Part shown: in pieces, positions 43,461 to 55,185 of the stretch | How positions within the stretch are numbered: the first letter of the stretch is position 1 | Layout of the letters: every line of letters starts with the position of its first letter | Program-made: the position numbers and the translations under genes | Assembly (NCBI GenBank): GCA_017871115.1 | Contig: JAFCIZ010000002.1 | Coordinates: 3,431,501 to 3,495,500 of the forward strand | Length of the DNA stretch: 64,000 bases | DNA from: Cunninghamella blakesleeana | Lineage: Eukaryota > Mucoromycota > Mucoromycetes > Mucorales > Cunninghamellaceae | Direction: 5' to 3' | The notes under the pieces: generated by a model | Told to the model about the DNA's origin: nothing | Database searches by the model: none | Seen by the model: the letters and a program-made list of their open reading frames with translations, nothing else

Positions 43461-44954
43461 TTAGAAACCAAAATAAGCGGTTACACCGGTCATTACTAAA
43501 GCCATTGAACCAGGGATCAACATACCAGCATCACTAGTACCACCATTCATACCATTATTTCCACCATTACCATTGATTGATTTACCACTACCAGAACCAT
43601 TTTGTCCAAGGGTAGGGACCATATCAGAAGCTTGCATATTAGAAGAACAGCTCCAAGTGTCACCTTTTACCACATGTTCTGCCTTCAACTTCTTTTCAAT
43701 TTCGCTACATTGAAGTTGATTGCTAGTTGTTTGTAATCTCATACCACCACGAACATCTTGTAAAACTGGGAAAGCATATGAATCAAAGCTACCTGCAACA
43801 TCGACTGTACCATCAACTTCCTGTAAAGTAGGGAAACCTTCTACTTTAGTTAATTGGGTATTATTACCAATGGAAAATGCACCTCCTACTTTCATTAATT
43901 GTTTAAAAGATGTTTGTTGTAATAAGTTATTGTTGGCCATGGTTAAAGTTCCTTTCACACTTTGAAGTTGATCAAGGCTTAAGTCACCAAAATAATTATC
44001 ATTGAAGGTAATATCACCATTGACCCGGCTAAGTTTGGGTAAGGATAATTTGCCAACATTTCTGAAGTCACCAGTTTGAACACTGGTTAATTCATCTCCC
44101 TATTATAATGATAATAATAAAAAATATATAAAATAGGAATTAAAAAAAAAGTGATGAGTATTGTTTTTTAAAAAAATGAATAAATATATGGATTATATTG
44201 AGTTAAAAATTTATAAACTAATTCATCCACAATTATATATATATAATTACCTTAAATTCTAATGAATTGCCATTAGTGAAAACAGATAGAGCACCTTGGA
44301 CTTCTTTAACAGTAGAAAAGTCAAATTGCTTCATATAATTATTGGAAGATAAAGTGAAAGAATGCATGCGTTCAGGTTGGAAACCAGTTACACTAGGGGC
44401 TCTTGTATCTTCAATATGAGCATCTTGAACACGTTTTAAACCAGCAGGGAATTCAATGCGTTCTAAAGCAGGCAATACTTGTAAATTCAAAGTAGTAACT
44501 TCGACCAAATTAGGTAAAGATAATTTCCCGAGGACTGTTTGGCTAACAAAACGTAATTCACCACTGACTTTGGATAATTGTGGGGCATCAAAACTACGTA
44601 AGGCAGTATTGGAAGTTAATAAAAGATTTCCATTGATTTCTTGGACACCACTCAATTTTAATTCTTGTTCACCACTACTTTCAATGGAAATGGTACCAGT
44701 ATAAGATTGACAACCTTGAAGACGGTCTAAGTCTCCTTGGGTTACTGCTTTCAAGTCTTTATTACATACTGGGTTAGTAGCTATGAATGGTATGTATTTT
44801 TTTTTGAAAAAAAAAAAAAGATAAAAGTGAATATTTTTTAATTTTTAAAATATATATAACCTCTTATTTTCCACTTTTTTATACCTTGAGCATTCACGTT
44901 TAAAGTAGCTAATACTAAGAAAGTAACAGCGGCGGTGATTGAAATTTTAGCCAT
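43461..44954 (-). CDS. ECM33: Ecm33/Sps2-family GPI-anchored cell-wall protein
   Basis: Three exons (44954-44885, 44780-44251, 44099-43461) give 412 aa. A signal peptide (MAKISITAAVTFLVLATLNV) precedes the mature start around ATNPVCNKDLKAV. The body consists of leucine-rich-like units of the receptor-L type (LSGVQEINGNLLLTSNTALR, LSLPNLVEVTTLNLQVLP, FPTLQEVDGTVDVAG), the fold of the Ecm33/Pst1/Sps2 family. Near the end are a Cys pair, a Gly/Asn/Ser-rich stalk (about 350-385) and a terminal hydrophobic tail (MLIPGSMALVMTGVTAYFGF) after a small-residue omega region, which is a standard GPI signal. Ecm33 proteins are needed for wall integrity and morphology. The gene is divergent from a small acidic protein gene. 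Confidence 0.87.
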
Positions 44955-45477
44955 TTTTAGAGAAAAGCTTATGTATAAAAATATTTTTTTTATAAATAAA
45001 AGAAGAATGAAGATAAGGTTAAAAAAAAGAAATGACCATAAACATCAGTATTTATAGTTAATTTTCGGAAATGTAAAAAACATAAAGGATGTTATTTTTT
45101 TATCGTAAAATATTTTAATTATAATAAATAAATAAAAATAAAAATTATACGAAAATGGAAGCACCTGCATGAATTGAATTTTGATTGGAGGATTTCTAAA
45201 AGAGTTAGAAGGTGGCTCTCAAAAAAAAATATTATAGAAAGCAAGTTGAATTTTTATAACACTTTCCGTAAACATATGTTATTCATATGATCATACAGAT
45301 TTTTTTTTTTAAAAAAATACTTATTTATATATTAATTTATTTGATTCATATTTTTTTTTTTTCATTTTTCATTTTCTTTTACTTACTCTTTTTCTTAATA
45401 CAACTTTAAAAACAAATATCTTTTTACAAACTTTAATATTAATTTTATTTTATTTATTTAATCAACAAACGTAAAAT
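44955..45477. promoter_or_regulatory. Divergent promoter spacer
   Basis: This lies between the Ecm33-like gene and the 108-aa gene, transcribed away from each other. It contains a T12A7 junction (about 45300-45318) and pyrimidine leaders on both sides. No named element is identified. Confidence 0.35.
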
Positions 45478-45804
45478 ATGGAAACCAATCAACACTCATT
45501 CTTGTCATTAACAAGTAACTCACATCACCAACAAATAAAGGAAGAAGAACATGATCATACTGAACAAAACGTATCTACTCATGATGCTGTCGAATGGTTT
45601 TTATATGCCGAAAATCATTCTACATTAACTAATTGTCGCCCTCCTTCTACTTATTTAAAATTAACACCAAATAGTAATGATAGTGATGATCAACAGGTGT
45701 ATCAAGATAATGGTTCTACTCATGAGCCTTCATCTACTTTTATATTATTAAATGATGATAATAATAATCAACAAATGATGATGAATGAACCTGATGCTTA
45801 TTAA
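45478..45804 (+). CDS. Small acidic Asn/Gln/His-rich protein, unknown
   Basis: An intronless 108-aa frame begins METNQHSFLSLTSN after a pyrimidine-rich leader and an ACGTAAAAT context, typical of genes here. It is acidic and hydrophilic with Asn, Gln, His, Asp and Ser runs. The only hydrophobic, possibly ordered segment is HDAVEWFLYAENHSTL (about residues 36-51); a second short one is STFILLND. No signal peptide or known domain is visible. The balanced codon pattern and the normal promoter-like leader support a real gene. Confidence 0.5.
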   Translation: METNQHSFLSLTSNSHHQQIKEEEHDHTEQNVSTHDAVEWFLYAENHSTLTNCRPPSTYLKLTPNSNDSDDQQVYQDNGSTHEPSSTFILLNDDNNNQQMMMNEPDAY

Positions 45805-46075
45805 AAAAGAAAGAATGGCTGTAATGACATCATTTATTATTATTATAATAATTTTCCTCGGTTGTTTCATAATCCTTCCAGACCCCCATCTTTCCTTTTT
45901 TTATTTTTTTTTCCCACAATTCATACGTAGCCTACTTCTTGCCTAAGTTTAGTATAATTATTGTATAACAAACAAAAATAAAAATAAAATCGAACATCTT
46001 CCGTGCAAACAAAACCAGTAAAAATTATATATATATTTGTATTGTTTGTTGCAATTTATTAAATAAACTCTATTA

Positions 46076-48770
46076 TTATTCTTCATATTCTAACACTTTC
46101 TTTATGTAAAAGCACATATATGCTTTACTTTCTAATACGTCCTTTTGATAGGCCATTGTAACATGATGATCATCAAATTTGTACCACTAAAAAAATAGTA
46201 ATCATAATAATAATATAAAAAAAATATTTCATTAATAATAATTCTTTATATCAAATAAATAAATATTTATATAATATTATGATATCATTGTTTATATATA
46301 TTTACTTGTCCTCTATGTTTAGCGAACATAGTGTAATGACCAGTATCTATTCTTCCTTGATGGTTAACGACAGCAAATAATGTATATACATTTGAAATAC
46401 TATATAAAATACATCAATAAAAGAAATTAATATTGTATACAATTCAGAGTTATTCTTTTATATATACATCTTATTTTATATTAATATATTTAATATAATT
46501 TTATCTCGTTTAATTTAATTCTATTATTTTATTTTATTTTGCTTACTTTGGTTGATGATCCTTTAATTTCTTTTTTCCTTTTGATGTATAAGGTGTCATA
46601 TCCAACTCTATAGGGAATTTAATTTTTGTTTCTATTTTACTAGCGGATACTCCATGTTCAAATCGCTATATATTTTTATATGTATTAATACTTTTTTTTA
46701 AAAAAAATACGACAATACCAAAAAAAAACTATTTTTGTATTTTATTTTTCTATTTACCTTTAATTGAAAACTAAGAACGGATGGTAACCTTTCTATTGAT
46801 AGTTGTTTAGTTGCTTCTTGAAATGAACCACAATTACTACAAACATATTCATTTCTACCTAATTTTTCGGGTTGTGTATATCTATATAAAGTAGAAGAAA
46901 AAAAAAATAGAATGATTATTATACTTTTTAATATTAATAATCATATTATATATTTCTTTTTTTAATATATATATATATATATATCTATGCGTTATTTTAT
47001 TTACCTATCTAAGCAATCTGCTAAAGTATTTCCAGGTCGAGGTGATTTACGTACAAGATTGTTATTATTATTGCTATTATTGCTATTTATATGATTCGCA
47101 TTTGTATTTGAATTTGAATTGTTATTAATACTATTATTATTGCTGTTGTTTAATGGTGTATGATGAATATTAGATACTTGAGAAATTGAATTGGCAAAGA
47201 GATCATTGACGATAGAATTAGTGGATGATGTAGCACTTTTGACGGTATTAGTCCCATTAGTTTGTTTATTTGAAGGTGAAGGTGATGCTGGTTTCTTTTT
47301 CTTTTCAATAGGCCTTAATCCCAAACTGATATCCAACATTGGATCACGGGTTGTTGTCGTATTACCACATTTTGAACAAGTTACATTTGACTGTAATAAT
47401 CCGGCAAATGTTTTATGTACAATACATTGACAATCTACCATAGTTTGATCTTGGATATAATAATTATAATATAATATAAAAAAACGAATTTTTTTTAATA
47501 CCCATATATATATATATATATAAATAATTTCCTAACCATTTATTATTTATTATATATATGTATATATATTTACCTTTACAACCAGCATGAATATGATTTA
47601 AAGCGCTAATAAAAAATTCATGAGCATCCTGTTGAGCATAACCGGCCAGCTCTTTCAAAGACATCCACATAGCTTGAAGAAAATGGCAAGGGCCATAAGG
47701 TTCCTTTTGATGAGAATAAATTTCAGCAAAAAGGCGATCCATTTCACAACAAAGACAGTATTTGGTCATACATAGTTTTGGATTATGTTGGTCACTTAAA
47801 AAATAGGCTTTTAATAGAGGATTATGTAAAAAACTTTGCAAGATCACATTCATAAAACAAGTATTTCCCATATTACAAAGGCCTCTTACACCTTGACAGG
47901 AGGTTAGTTTTGAATTATATACAATAGTATCTACTTCTTCTTGGTAAGGCCGCCATCGAGCTTGTTTCTTTAATCTTAATTTAAATCGCATTTTTCCTAT
48001 ATTACATTTTAAAGTTTCTAACCTTAACACCTTATTTGTTAATTCTGTATCATATATATAATCTTGGCAATCTCCACAATATATTAATCTTCTCGAAAAA
48101 TCCATAGCTAAGATAAAAAAAAATTGGAATAAAAATCAAATAAATGATGGTGAAAACTTGTTGGTTTTATTAATCCATCCTATTATTATGTTTCTTAATT
48201 AATTGTCTTTACCAAAGGTATGTTTTTTGGATTTTAAATGATGTTTCATGTGACCTTTTTTCCAACATCCCATATAAACACAGTGAAGGCAAACATGTAA
48301 TCTTGATAAACTATCTGAACAAATATGGCATTGTGGGGTAGGTAACTATAAACGAAAAGATAGTAATGATAAAAATTGATATATGTATATATAAGTATAA
48401 ATTATTATATAAAAGTTCACATGATTTAACTTTATTTTTTTGTATGTAATACCTCCAACTTTAGTTTCTTTTTTTTATCCCATTTTTTTAACGATTTTGA
48501 CCAAGCTAAAGAATAATCCACTAGAGCATGATAATTGGTTAATAAATTTTCATTACCATCGGTATTTTCTTTAATCAAGTGAATATGGGGACAAGCGTGG
48601 ATTTTTAAAGATTTGTTACTATTTGGATAAAAACTTGATGGATTTGTCGGAGCATGAAGTAACTGATACATATCAAGTGGCAATGTTGAGGTTGGGTTAG
48701 ATTCAGGTGTATTTGGTGAAGAAGAAAGTGGTGAATCCGTAGCCATAGTTGGTGGAGTTAAACCCGACAT
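46076..48770 (-). CDS. UBP8: Ubiquitin hydrolase Ubp8/USP22, SAGA deubiquitinase subunit
   Basis: Eight exons (48770-48453, 48345-48213, 48107-47574, 47449-47005, 46881-46758, 46665-46547, 46399-46306, 46186-46076) give 625 aa. The ZnF-UBP domain spans about residues 56-180, with CPHIHLIKE, CHICSDSLSRLHVCLHC and GHMKHHLKSKKH. The USP domain begins with the Cys box GLCNMGNTCFMNVILQ (catalytic C234) and ends with the His box GRIDTGHYTMFA (about H579) and WYKFDDHHV (Asp 594/595). The structural zinc ribbon CSKCGN...CSNCG is present. ZnF-UBP plus USP in this length is Ubp8/USP22, which removes ubiquitin from H2B within SAGA. A roughly 85-residue Lys/Ser/Asn-rich insert splits the zinc-ribbon region of the catalytic domain. 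Sgf11, Sgf73 and Sus1 partners are not in the window. Confidence 0.9.
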
Positions 48771-50368
48771 TCCTTATTATAAATATAAATATATATTCTA
48801 TATTGTTCTTTTTTTTTTTTTTTCCTTTTAAAAGTAGTTTAAGTTTAATCTATTTTTTTTTATCTATTCACTTTGAATATATATATAAAAATAAAATAAA
48901 ATAAACGTAAAGGCAAGGGAAAGAGAAAAAAAAAGAAAGAGAGAGTGGGTGGGTGGTATCACAAACAAAAATGGATTGATGTATAAAAAAAATAAAAAAG
49001 ATGGATTAATATATAATATTAAATAAATCTATTATAATACAAAAAATAGCAAAACTAAATAAATAAATTAAAATAGTTTAAATATATAAAAGATGAACAG
49101 AACAAAAAGGATTAGGGTAGTGAAAGAAGAGAAAGAAAAGTAAAGAGAAAAAACTTTTAATTACTTTTTGGGAGAAAAAGAGGCAAAAAAAAAAGTCCAG
49201 CTGAGATAAAAAAAATTGCTGATATTAAATAATAGTATTGTGGTCCAAGGAAACTCTATCTCTTTTTCTTCTACTTGTGCTTTTTTTTTAAGTAAATAGA
49301 ATAATTTTTATTATTTATATACCTTTTATATTAATATTGATAATAAAAATAAAATAGTTTATTTTGATTTTATTTATTTTAATAATATAAAGAAACTATG
49401 TCTTAGCATTCATATATGCTGTTCGGAAGGATCGGACAAACACCCGTAACAAATAAAAGCTTCAGTATATACTAACTTATATTAGTTCTTGGTATATTCA
49501 CTTGAGGCAATATGAATATATTATTATTATTTTATTTAATTGATATATAACAGTTGTGTTTTATATAATATAAAAATAATACAATAGTTTCTATGTAAAA
49601 AAACATTATTCAAAAAAAATAAAGAATATTAAAAAAATATAGACAATGAAATAACGATAATAAATTATATATATAGAATAAAAAGCAATTTTTTTTTTTC
49701 GACATTATAAATATTCACCTTTTTTTTTTATTAAATAATAATAAGAGTTATACATTATTTTTTTTTTACTTTTATGATATTACCTTTTTTTTTTTTTAAA
49801 AAAAAAAGTTGCATGTTGAACCTGATCAAAATAGTTTTATTCTACTAGGTATGCATCACAAGAAGATATTTTTATAACTAATATTGATGGTATTTATACA
49901 AAATGTTAAAGGTATTTGCAATGGATGAGTAGGTTATCATATAATAAGATAGTATATATATGTACTTTTATATATAATTTTGAATTGTAAAATATAAAAA
50001 CTGGATTATTTTTTTCTATCTTTATCTTTATTGAATTTGTTTAATTCCACATCTTTTTATTTATTTTAAATGGAATAGAAATGTATATACTTATTATTTC
50101 ATTCTCAAATATTCTCGCATTTTGGATATTATTATCAATAATGCTTCTAATATGACAAGACTAGGAAAAGTGATTGGTTCGGATATAATGATTTTTTTAT
50201 GTATACGTAATAAAGTGATCTTTCAGACTATACCATTCTTCCAATCTTTTCTTTTTACAATACATGGTTATGTTATTTTCAATAAATTTTTTTTATTGCT
50301 GTTATAAATATTATCTTTTAAAAAAAATCCCGCAAATATTTTTTTAGATCAAAAAAAAAAAAAGATTC
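48771..50368. other. Gene-free spacer, 1.6 kb
   Basis: AT-rich, with a GA-rich stretch (about 48915-48960), a T12A10 junction (about 49788-49808) and a less AT-biased patch near 49405-49460. Short frames here (for example 50122-50307) lack any sign of selection. The left part holds the Ubp8 promoter. Confidence 0.45.
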
Positions 50369-50971
50369 TTAATTTCGCTCTCTTTCTTCTTCAAATTCAT
50401 TTTCATCACCTTCATATTCACCTCTGTCTTCACCTTCACTAGATACCTCAAGGTCAATAGATTGATTTTCACCTTGACGATCAATTCTTGTAACTTGACG
50501 AACGGGGCCCTCTTGTAAACGAGTTTCTTTCATTATTTGGGCGATTCTTCTGGGTAGATTATTAGGATGGAATATCACTTGATTAATGATGACTTCTCCA
50601 TTACCAAGTTCGTATCCAAATAAGCTGCAAATACCTTTAACTCTGTTAGTACCAATAGTTTTTCCGTTTCTTCGCATAGTTGACCTTGCTTGAATAATGT
50701 CATTTAATATGTAAGTATCTTCAATTGGAAAATAGTAGGTATGTACTTGTCTATTATTATTATTTTTTAAAAAAATAAAAGAATTCAGTAAAAAACCAAA
50801 CTTTGTAATTTACATATACTACTAATATTATTATGTAATGACTTACTCATCTCTTGTGTAAACCTTTAAAGTTTTATACTTTCTATCCCTAATATAAACT
50901 GTTGAAATATCATTTTGTTGAACGTAACCAGTAAGAATAAATGATCTAGGTTGAGCTTGTATATATTGCAT
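50369..50971 (-). CDS. Conserved-looking 168-aa protein, unknown
   Basis: Two exons (50971-50847, 50750-50369) give 168 aa in frame. The first part is compact and beta-rich (FILTGYVQQNDISTVYIRDR, KYKTLKVYTRDEQVHTYYFP), the middle continues with VKGICSLFGYELGNGEVIIN and LPRRIAQIMKETRLQ, and the last 45 residues are a Glu/Asp/Arg acidic tail. This looks like one small beta-barrel domain plus an acidic tail, as in some RNA- or chromatin-associated factors, but I do not recognise the family. The first ATG directly follows an ACAG acceptor-like site, so an upstream exon may be missing from this model. Confidence 0.6.
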
Positions 50972-52267
50972 CTGTTTAAATAATTATAATAAAAAGAAAA
51001 GATAAATAATGGGTATTTTTTTTTGTAAAAAAAAAAAAAGATGGTTATTTATACCACTAAAAAAAATATGATACGAACTAAATCAAATGTAAAATGATAT
51101 CTCTTTGTTTCATAAATGTAATTTATTTTTGAAATTTTATTATTCTATTTTATTATTTTCTTTATATCTCTTTGTATAAATATTCATGTAAAATTTTTTT
51201 CATATCAATTGAGTTGGATTAAAATGGTATAGTGGCAATTTTTGTCGTCAGTGATATAGTGTAAATAGTTCTTTATTTATAATTATAAATATAATTCCAT
51301 TACAAAATTTAATATGATGATACATATGTTAGAGAGTCATATATGTATGATTTGTGGTCTATAAGTTCAATATTTTTTCTTTTTTTGAAATGACTGAAAG
51401 ACTGATACGTTATATAAATATGTCGTATAAGAATAAAAAAATAAAAAAATAAAAATAAAATTTAATCCTTTAGTTGCCTTTTGTAATGTTGTGTTTAAAT
51501 TGGCTCATTGTTATTTTATGATTGGTGATACAAAAATGAAAATATGAAGTGATGATTGTGTATTTGATTACATTTCTCTTGGAGTCTAAAGGATAATAAT
51601 AATAATAATAAATAATTATTGATCTAATAACTCTAATACATACATAATATAAGCTTTATCAAAATTTATCTTCATTCTAATTCCTTTCACAGTATAAAAT
51701 ACTTTTCATTTTCAACTCCATTTTTTTAATATTGTTTTTTCTTCAATTTTATTTCCCATAATGTTTGTATTATATGGTAATATAACCATTTGTTGTCAAA
51801 AGTTACTGCTATATAGGTAGTTTTATTTTTAGCTTTTTTTTTTCATTGAACTAATATTGCTTTTAATAATGTAGTTGAACATTAATTACAGCAAGGAAAA
51901 GATATCTAAAATTGGTAAAAATAAAAGTAAAAAATGAAAGAAAAAAGAGAAAGTGCTGCCCACTTGAATAATTTGTTTCGGCTTGACTGGATTTGAGTCA
52001 TTTTTCGTGCCTACTCCAATATTATAATAATATATAAATGTTTTTTATTTTACAAAATATCTAATTTTTTTTCTTTTATCATTACTGAAAAAGATAATAA
52101 TATATTCTTTAAAATGAATTTATTTTTTATTAAAATAATGAATTAGGTAATATATATGTACATGATTTTTTTTTAAAAAAAAATAATAATAATAATAATA
52201 TAAATATAAAATATAGTGATAAAATATGCGGTAAATAAAAAAAATTAAATCTTCATGTCAAATCTAT
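50972..52267. other. Gene-free spacer, 1.3 kb
   Basis: AT-rich with no convincing exon. It could contain an unseen 5' exon of the 168-aa gene. (TAA)n runs lie near 51596-51612 and 52184-52200, and a T9A9 junction near 52168-52185. Confidence 0.4.
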
Positions 52268-53851
52268 TTATTTTCTTTGATCTACTGGGATATCTTCGTT
52301 TAAGTTATCTTGACTTGCAATTTGATCATTGTATCCTTCTTCAAATTCGTCCAAATCTTTTCCTTTAGATTCTGGTACAAAGAAGTAAGTTGTAAGTAAA
52401 CCAAGGAACATAACACCAGCAAAAATACCAAGTACTTCAGGAAGGAACTTATGTTCTCCGTGAGCACCTCCATGATCAACTAATACATTAAAAGCAAAGG
52501 CAGCAATGATAGCACCAGCTTTACCAGATGCAGCGGAAATACCGTGTGCAGAAGCACGAACCTTAGTAGGGAATACTTCACCAGGGATAATAAAAGTAGT
52601 AGCATTAGCACCGAAATTCATGAATAATTGACAAACAGTGAAAAGGAAAATGAAAGCAGGAGTGTTTTCACGGATTTTATAATAACCAGCAGATAAAATG
52701 ACGAAAATGGCGGTGGTTACAGTAAAGCCCATAAGTTGGATGAAACGACGACCTAATTTTTCAATAGTGAATACGGTAATATAGTAACCAGGAACTGAAC
52801 CAAGACAAGTAATAATAATTTGACCAACAGTATTAGCCCATAAGGTTTCAAATGGAGTGGCTTTGTGAGCATAACCAATGGCATCTAAAACGTATGTACT
52901 GTTAAGACCGAGACCATAGAAAGCAACATCTAATAAGAACCAGGAAAGGGCAGTACCGATTAAAACCTTAAGATGTTTCCATTGGCCAAAGTAATCACGG
53001 AATTCAGCCCAGTGATCACGCTTTTCATCAACTTTAGTGTGTTGCTTAGCTAATTCAGTGGAAACGGTTTGACCTTTGGCGGCGGCAGCAGCTTCTACAT
53101 CATGTTCAACGTTAAGGGAATATCTTGGAGATTCAGGCATAGTGAAACGTAAATAAATAGTACCAACAGCAGGAACAGCACCAAGACCAATACATAAACG
53201 CCATACATATTCTAAATTATTAATATCAGCAATAATAGCGGATTTGAAGATAGCTAAAAGAATTAAAGTGACAATAGCAGCGGCTAAATTACCAATACCT
53301 TGCATAGAGAAAATCAAAGCCATCATCATACCTCTTTTACCAGCTGATGACCATTCAGAAGTAATAGTAGCAGACATAGGATAATCACCACCAATACCAA
53401 TACCCAAGAAAAGACGCCATAAACCAAGGAAACCAATAGCACTTACACCTTTAATAGCACTAGCACTTGTAGCACAGTTGATAGTACCAATAATAATAAT
53501 TAATAATTCAAACCCATAAATTTTACGACCAAAAATATCACCCATGAAACCAAATAATAATTGACCAATTAATGTACCAACAGAGGCCATACCTTTAATA
53601 ACACCTTCAATGTCACTAGGCATTTTGCCTCCATTTTCAGCATAATAAACAAAACCAAGCATAGGGGTTACCAAGTTAATAATAAATACATCATAAGAAT
53701 CGGTGAAGAAACCAGCACCTGAAGTTAAAATAGTACGAGCAGTAAACCAATTCCATCCACCAGCACCATTGTCTTCTAATTTTTCAAGACTACGTAATTT
53801 TTCTTCAGCAGAAGCAAATCTATCTTGTTCGTTTACGGATGAGGATGACAT
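52268..53851 (-). CDS. PHO84: High-affinity phosphate:H+ symporter, Pho84-like
   Basis: An intronless 527-aa frame has twelve predicted membrane helices. It shows the phosphate:H+ symporter family hallmarks: GAGFFTDSYDVFIINLVTPM in helix 1 with the Asp pair, GFMGDIFGRKIYG (MFS motif A), and the PHS signature GGDYPMSATITSEW (from about residue 154). Also present are the large central loop (PRYSLNVEHDVEAAA ... AEFRDYFGQWKH), the helix-7 sequence SWFLLDVAFYGLGLN, and EVFPTKVRASAHGISAASGKAGA near helix 11. The C-terminal tail is acidic. These match Pho84 and other fungal Pi transporters. Codon use is more regular than in its neighbours, as expected for a highly expressed transporter. Expression is presumably phosphate-regulated; one CACGTT core lies about 500 bp upstream. 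Confidence 0.93.
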   Translation of the reverse strand: MSSSSVNEQDRFASAEEKLRSLEKLEDNGAGGWNWFTARTILTSGAGFFTDSYDVFIINLVTPMLGFVYYAENGGKMPSDIEGVIKGMASVGTLIGQLLFGFMGDIFGRKIYGFELLIIIIGTINCATSASAIKGVSAIGFLGLWRLFLGIGIGGDYPMSATITSEWSSAGKRGMMMALIFSMQGIGNLAAAIVTLILLAIFKSAIIADINNLEYVWRLCIGLGAVPAVGTIYLRFTMPESPRYSLNVEHDVEAAAAAKGQTVSTELAKQHTKVDEKRDHWAEFRDYFGQWKHLKVLIGTALSWFLLDVAFYGLGLNSTYVLDAIGYAHKATPFETLWANTVGQIIITCLGSVPGYYITVFTIEKLGRRFIQLMGFTVTTAIFVILSAGYYKIRENTPAFIFLFTVCQLFMNFGANATTFIIPGEVFPTKVRASAHGISAASGKAGAIIAAFAFNVLVDHGGAHGEHKFLPEVLGIFAGVMFLGLLTTYFFVPESKGKDLDEFEEGYNDQIASQDNLNEDIPVDQRK

Positions 53852-54539
53852 TTTTTTTTAATTTACCCTTTTAAAAATAAATTAAATGAAATAAATAAAA
53901 ATATATTATTTGCCTTTTCTTTTTAAGATATATAAAAATAAAAGGTTGAAAAAATATATGAAGCGTATGTGTATTAGGGAGAAGAAAAAAAAAAATGGAT
54001 GAGTGAAGAAAAAGAAAAAGAAAGTAATTAAAAAATTTTTTTTATTTATTTCTTAATTTATATGTTTTTTCTATTTTTCCTTTTTTTTATATTTATATAT
54101 ATCCATTTTAAACCTTTGAAATCAGTATCAAATCCTAATACATCGTTTCCCTCATGATCTCAAGTGAGGTCGTACCTCAAATGCCTATTGGATTAATCCA
54201 GGTTGGCATCGTTTTTTACTGGATCTTTACCAATAATTCTATAAAATAATAAGCCAATCAAATAACTTGAAGGATAGACGTGCTCTCTCGAGGTTACAAT
54301 CTCCGCGAAGATGACCATTTCGGATCAAAGAAATGTAAGAATTCCTGCAAACGTGGGGTTTCTTTTTTATTTTATTGGCTCAATTTCATTGATTTTTTCA
54401 GTGATGTAAATCCCGATTTCCTTTTTTTTTTTTATTATTATTATAAAAAAGTTTATTTTAGATATATATAATATTCCTTTTATTATTAAAGTCAGTTTTG
54501 ATTATATATAAATTCAGTCATTTGAGTTTATTGTATTTG

Positions 54540-54570
<31 letters not shown>

Positions 54571-55185
54571 AGAATTCCATTTATTCCATTAACATTCAAA
54601 TTTATAATCATTTTATAAAAAGATGTTTATCATCTTTTTTAGTTTCATTTTTTCTTAATCAAGAAGATTTAAACAGTGAACTCAGCTTGACTATTTTTTC
54701 TCTCAATATTATTGATGAATAGTATCAAAGCATTTATCCACATGTTGACAATTTTTTTTTTTTTATCGTTAATATTGTTTAAAATGGAAAATTGAATGCG
54801 AATATTATCTAAAAGTAGAAGAAATATAAAAAAATGGTGAACGATAACGTGAAACTTCAATCAATAATATGATCACAAAACATTAAAAAGAAGATTTTGA
54901 TCCTTTTAATTTATATTAATTATTATTTATCTACTATAAAAGTGTATTTTATATAAATTTATATTTACAAAAAAAAAAAAAAAAACATTGTGATTAAAAA
55001 ATCAGGAATAAAGAATATTATATAAAAAGGTTATTATTACACAAATCTACATAATATAAAAAAAAGGAAAAAAAAAGAGATTGGTTAATTAAATGTTTAT
55101 CGTCCATATTTCTATATTTTCTATATATTTTTTCTATAAACATTTATATGTATCATTTTTTTTCTATTTTTTTTTTTCCATAGAT
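53852..55185. promoter_or_regulatory. Upstream region of the phosphate transporter
   Basis: A 1.3-kb spacer. The block at about 54110-54365 is clearly less AT-biased than its surroundings and is not coding, so it is a candidate enhancer/promoter segment. It contains CCAATC (about 54254) and an AACGTG core. To its right lie a T14A12 junction (about 54540-54567) and plain AT-rich DNA. Confidence 0.4.
54350..54355 (-). promoter_or_regulatory. CACGTT core, possible Pho4-type site
   Basis: On the minus strand, the strand of the transporter gene, the sequence reads CCCCACGTTTGC. CACGTT is the lower-affinity Pho4 core known from yeast phosphate genes. It lies about 500 bp upstream of the Pho84-like ATG in the less AT-rich block. 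A single short match is weak evidence. Confidence 0.28.

Noticed and set aside
49405..49460. GC-richer patch that could be an RNA gene
   Set aside because: I found no stem-loop set or conserved box to support a tRNA, snRNA or snoRNA.
54280..54722. Two short plus-strand frames upstream of the phosphate transporter
   Set aside because: Their Phe/Tyr/Lys content follows poly-T and poly-A tracts, and there is no splice context or recognisable domain.
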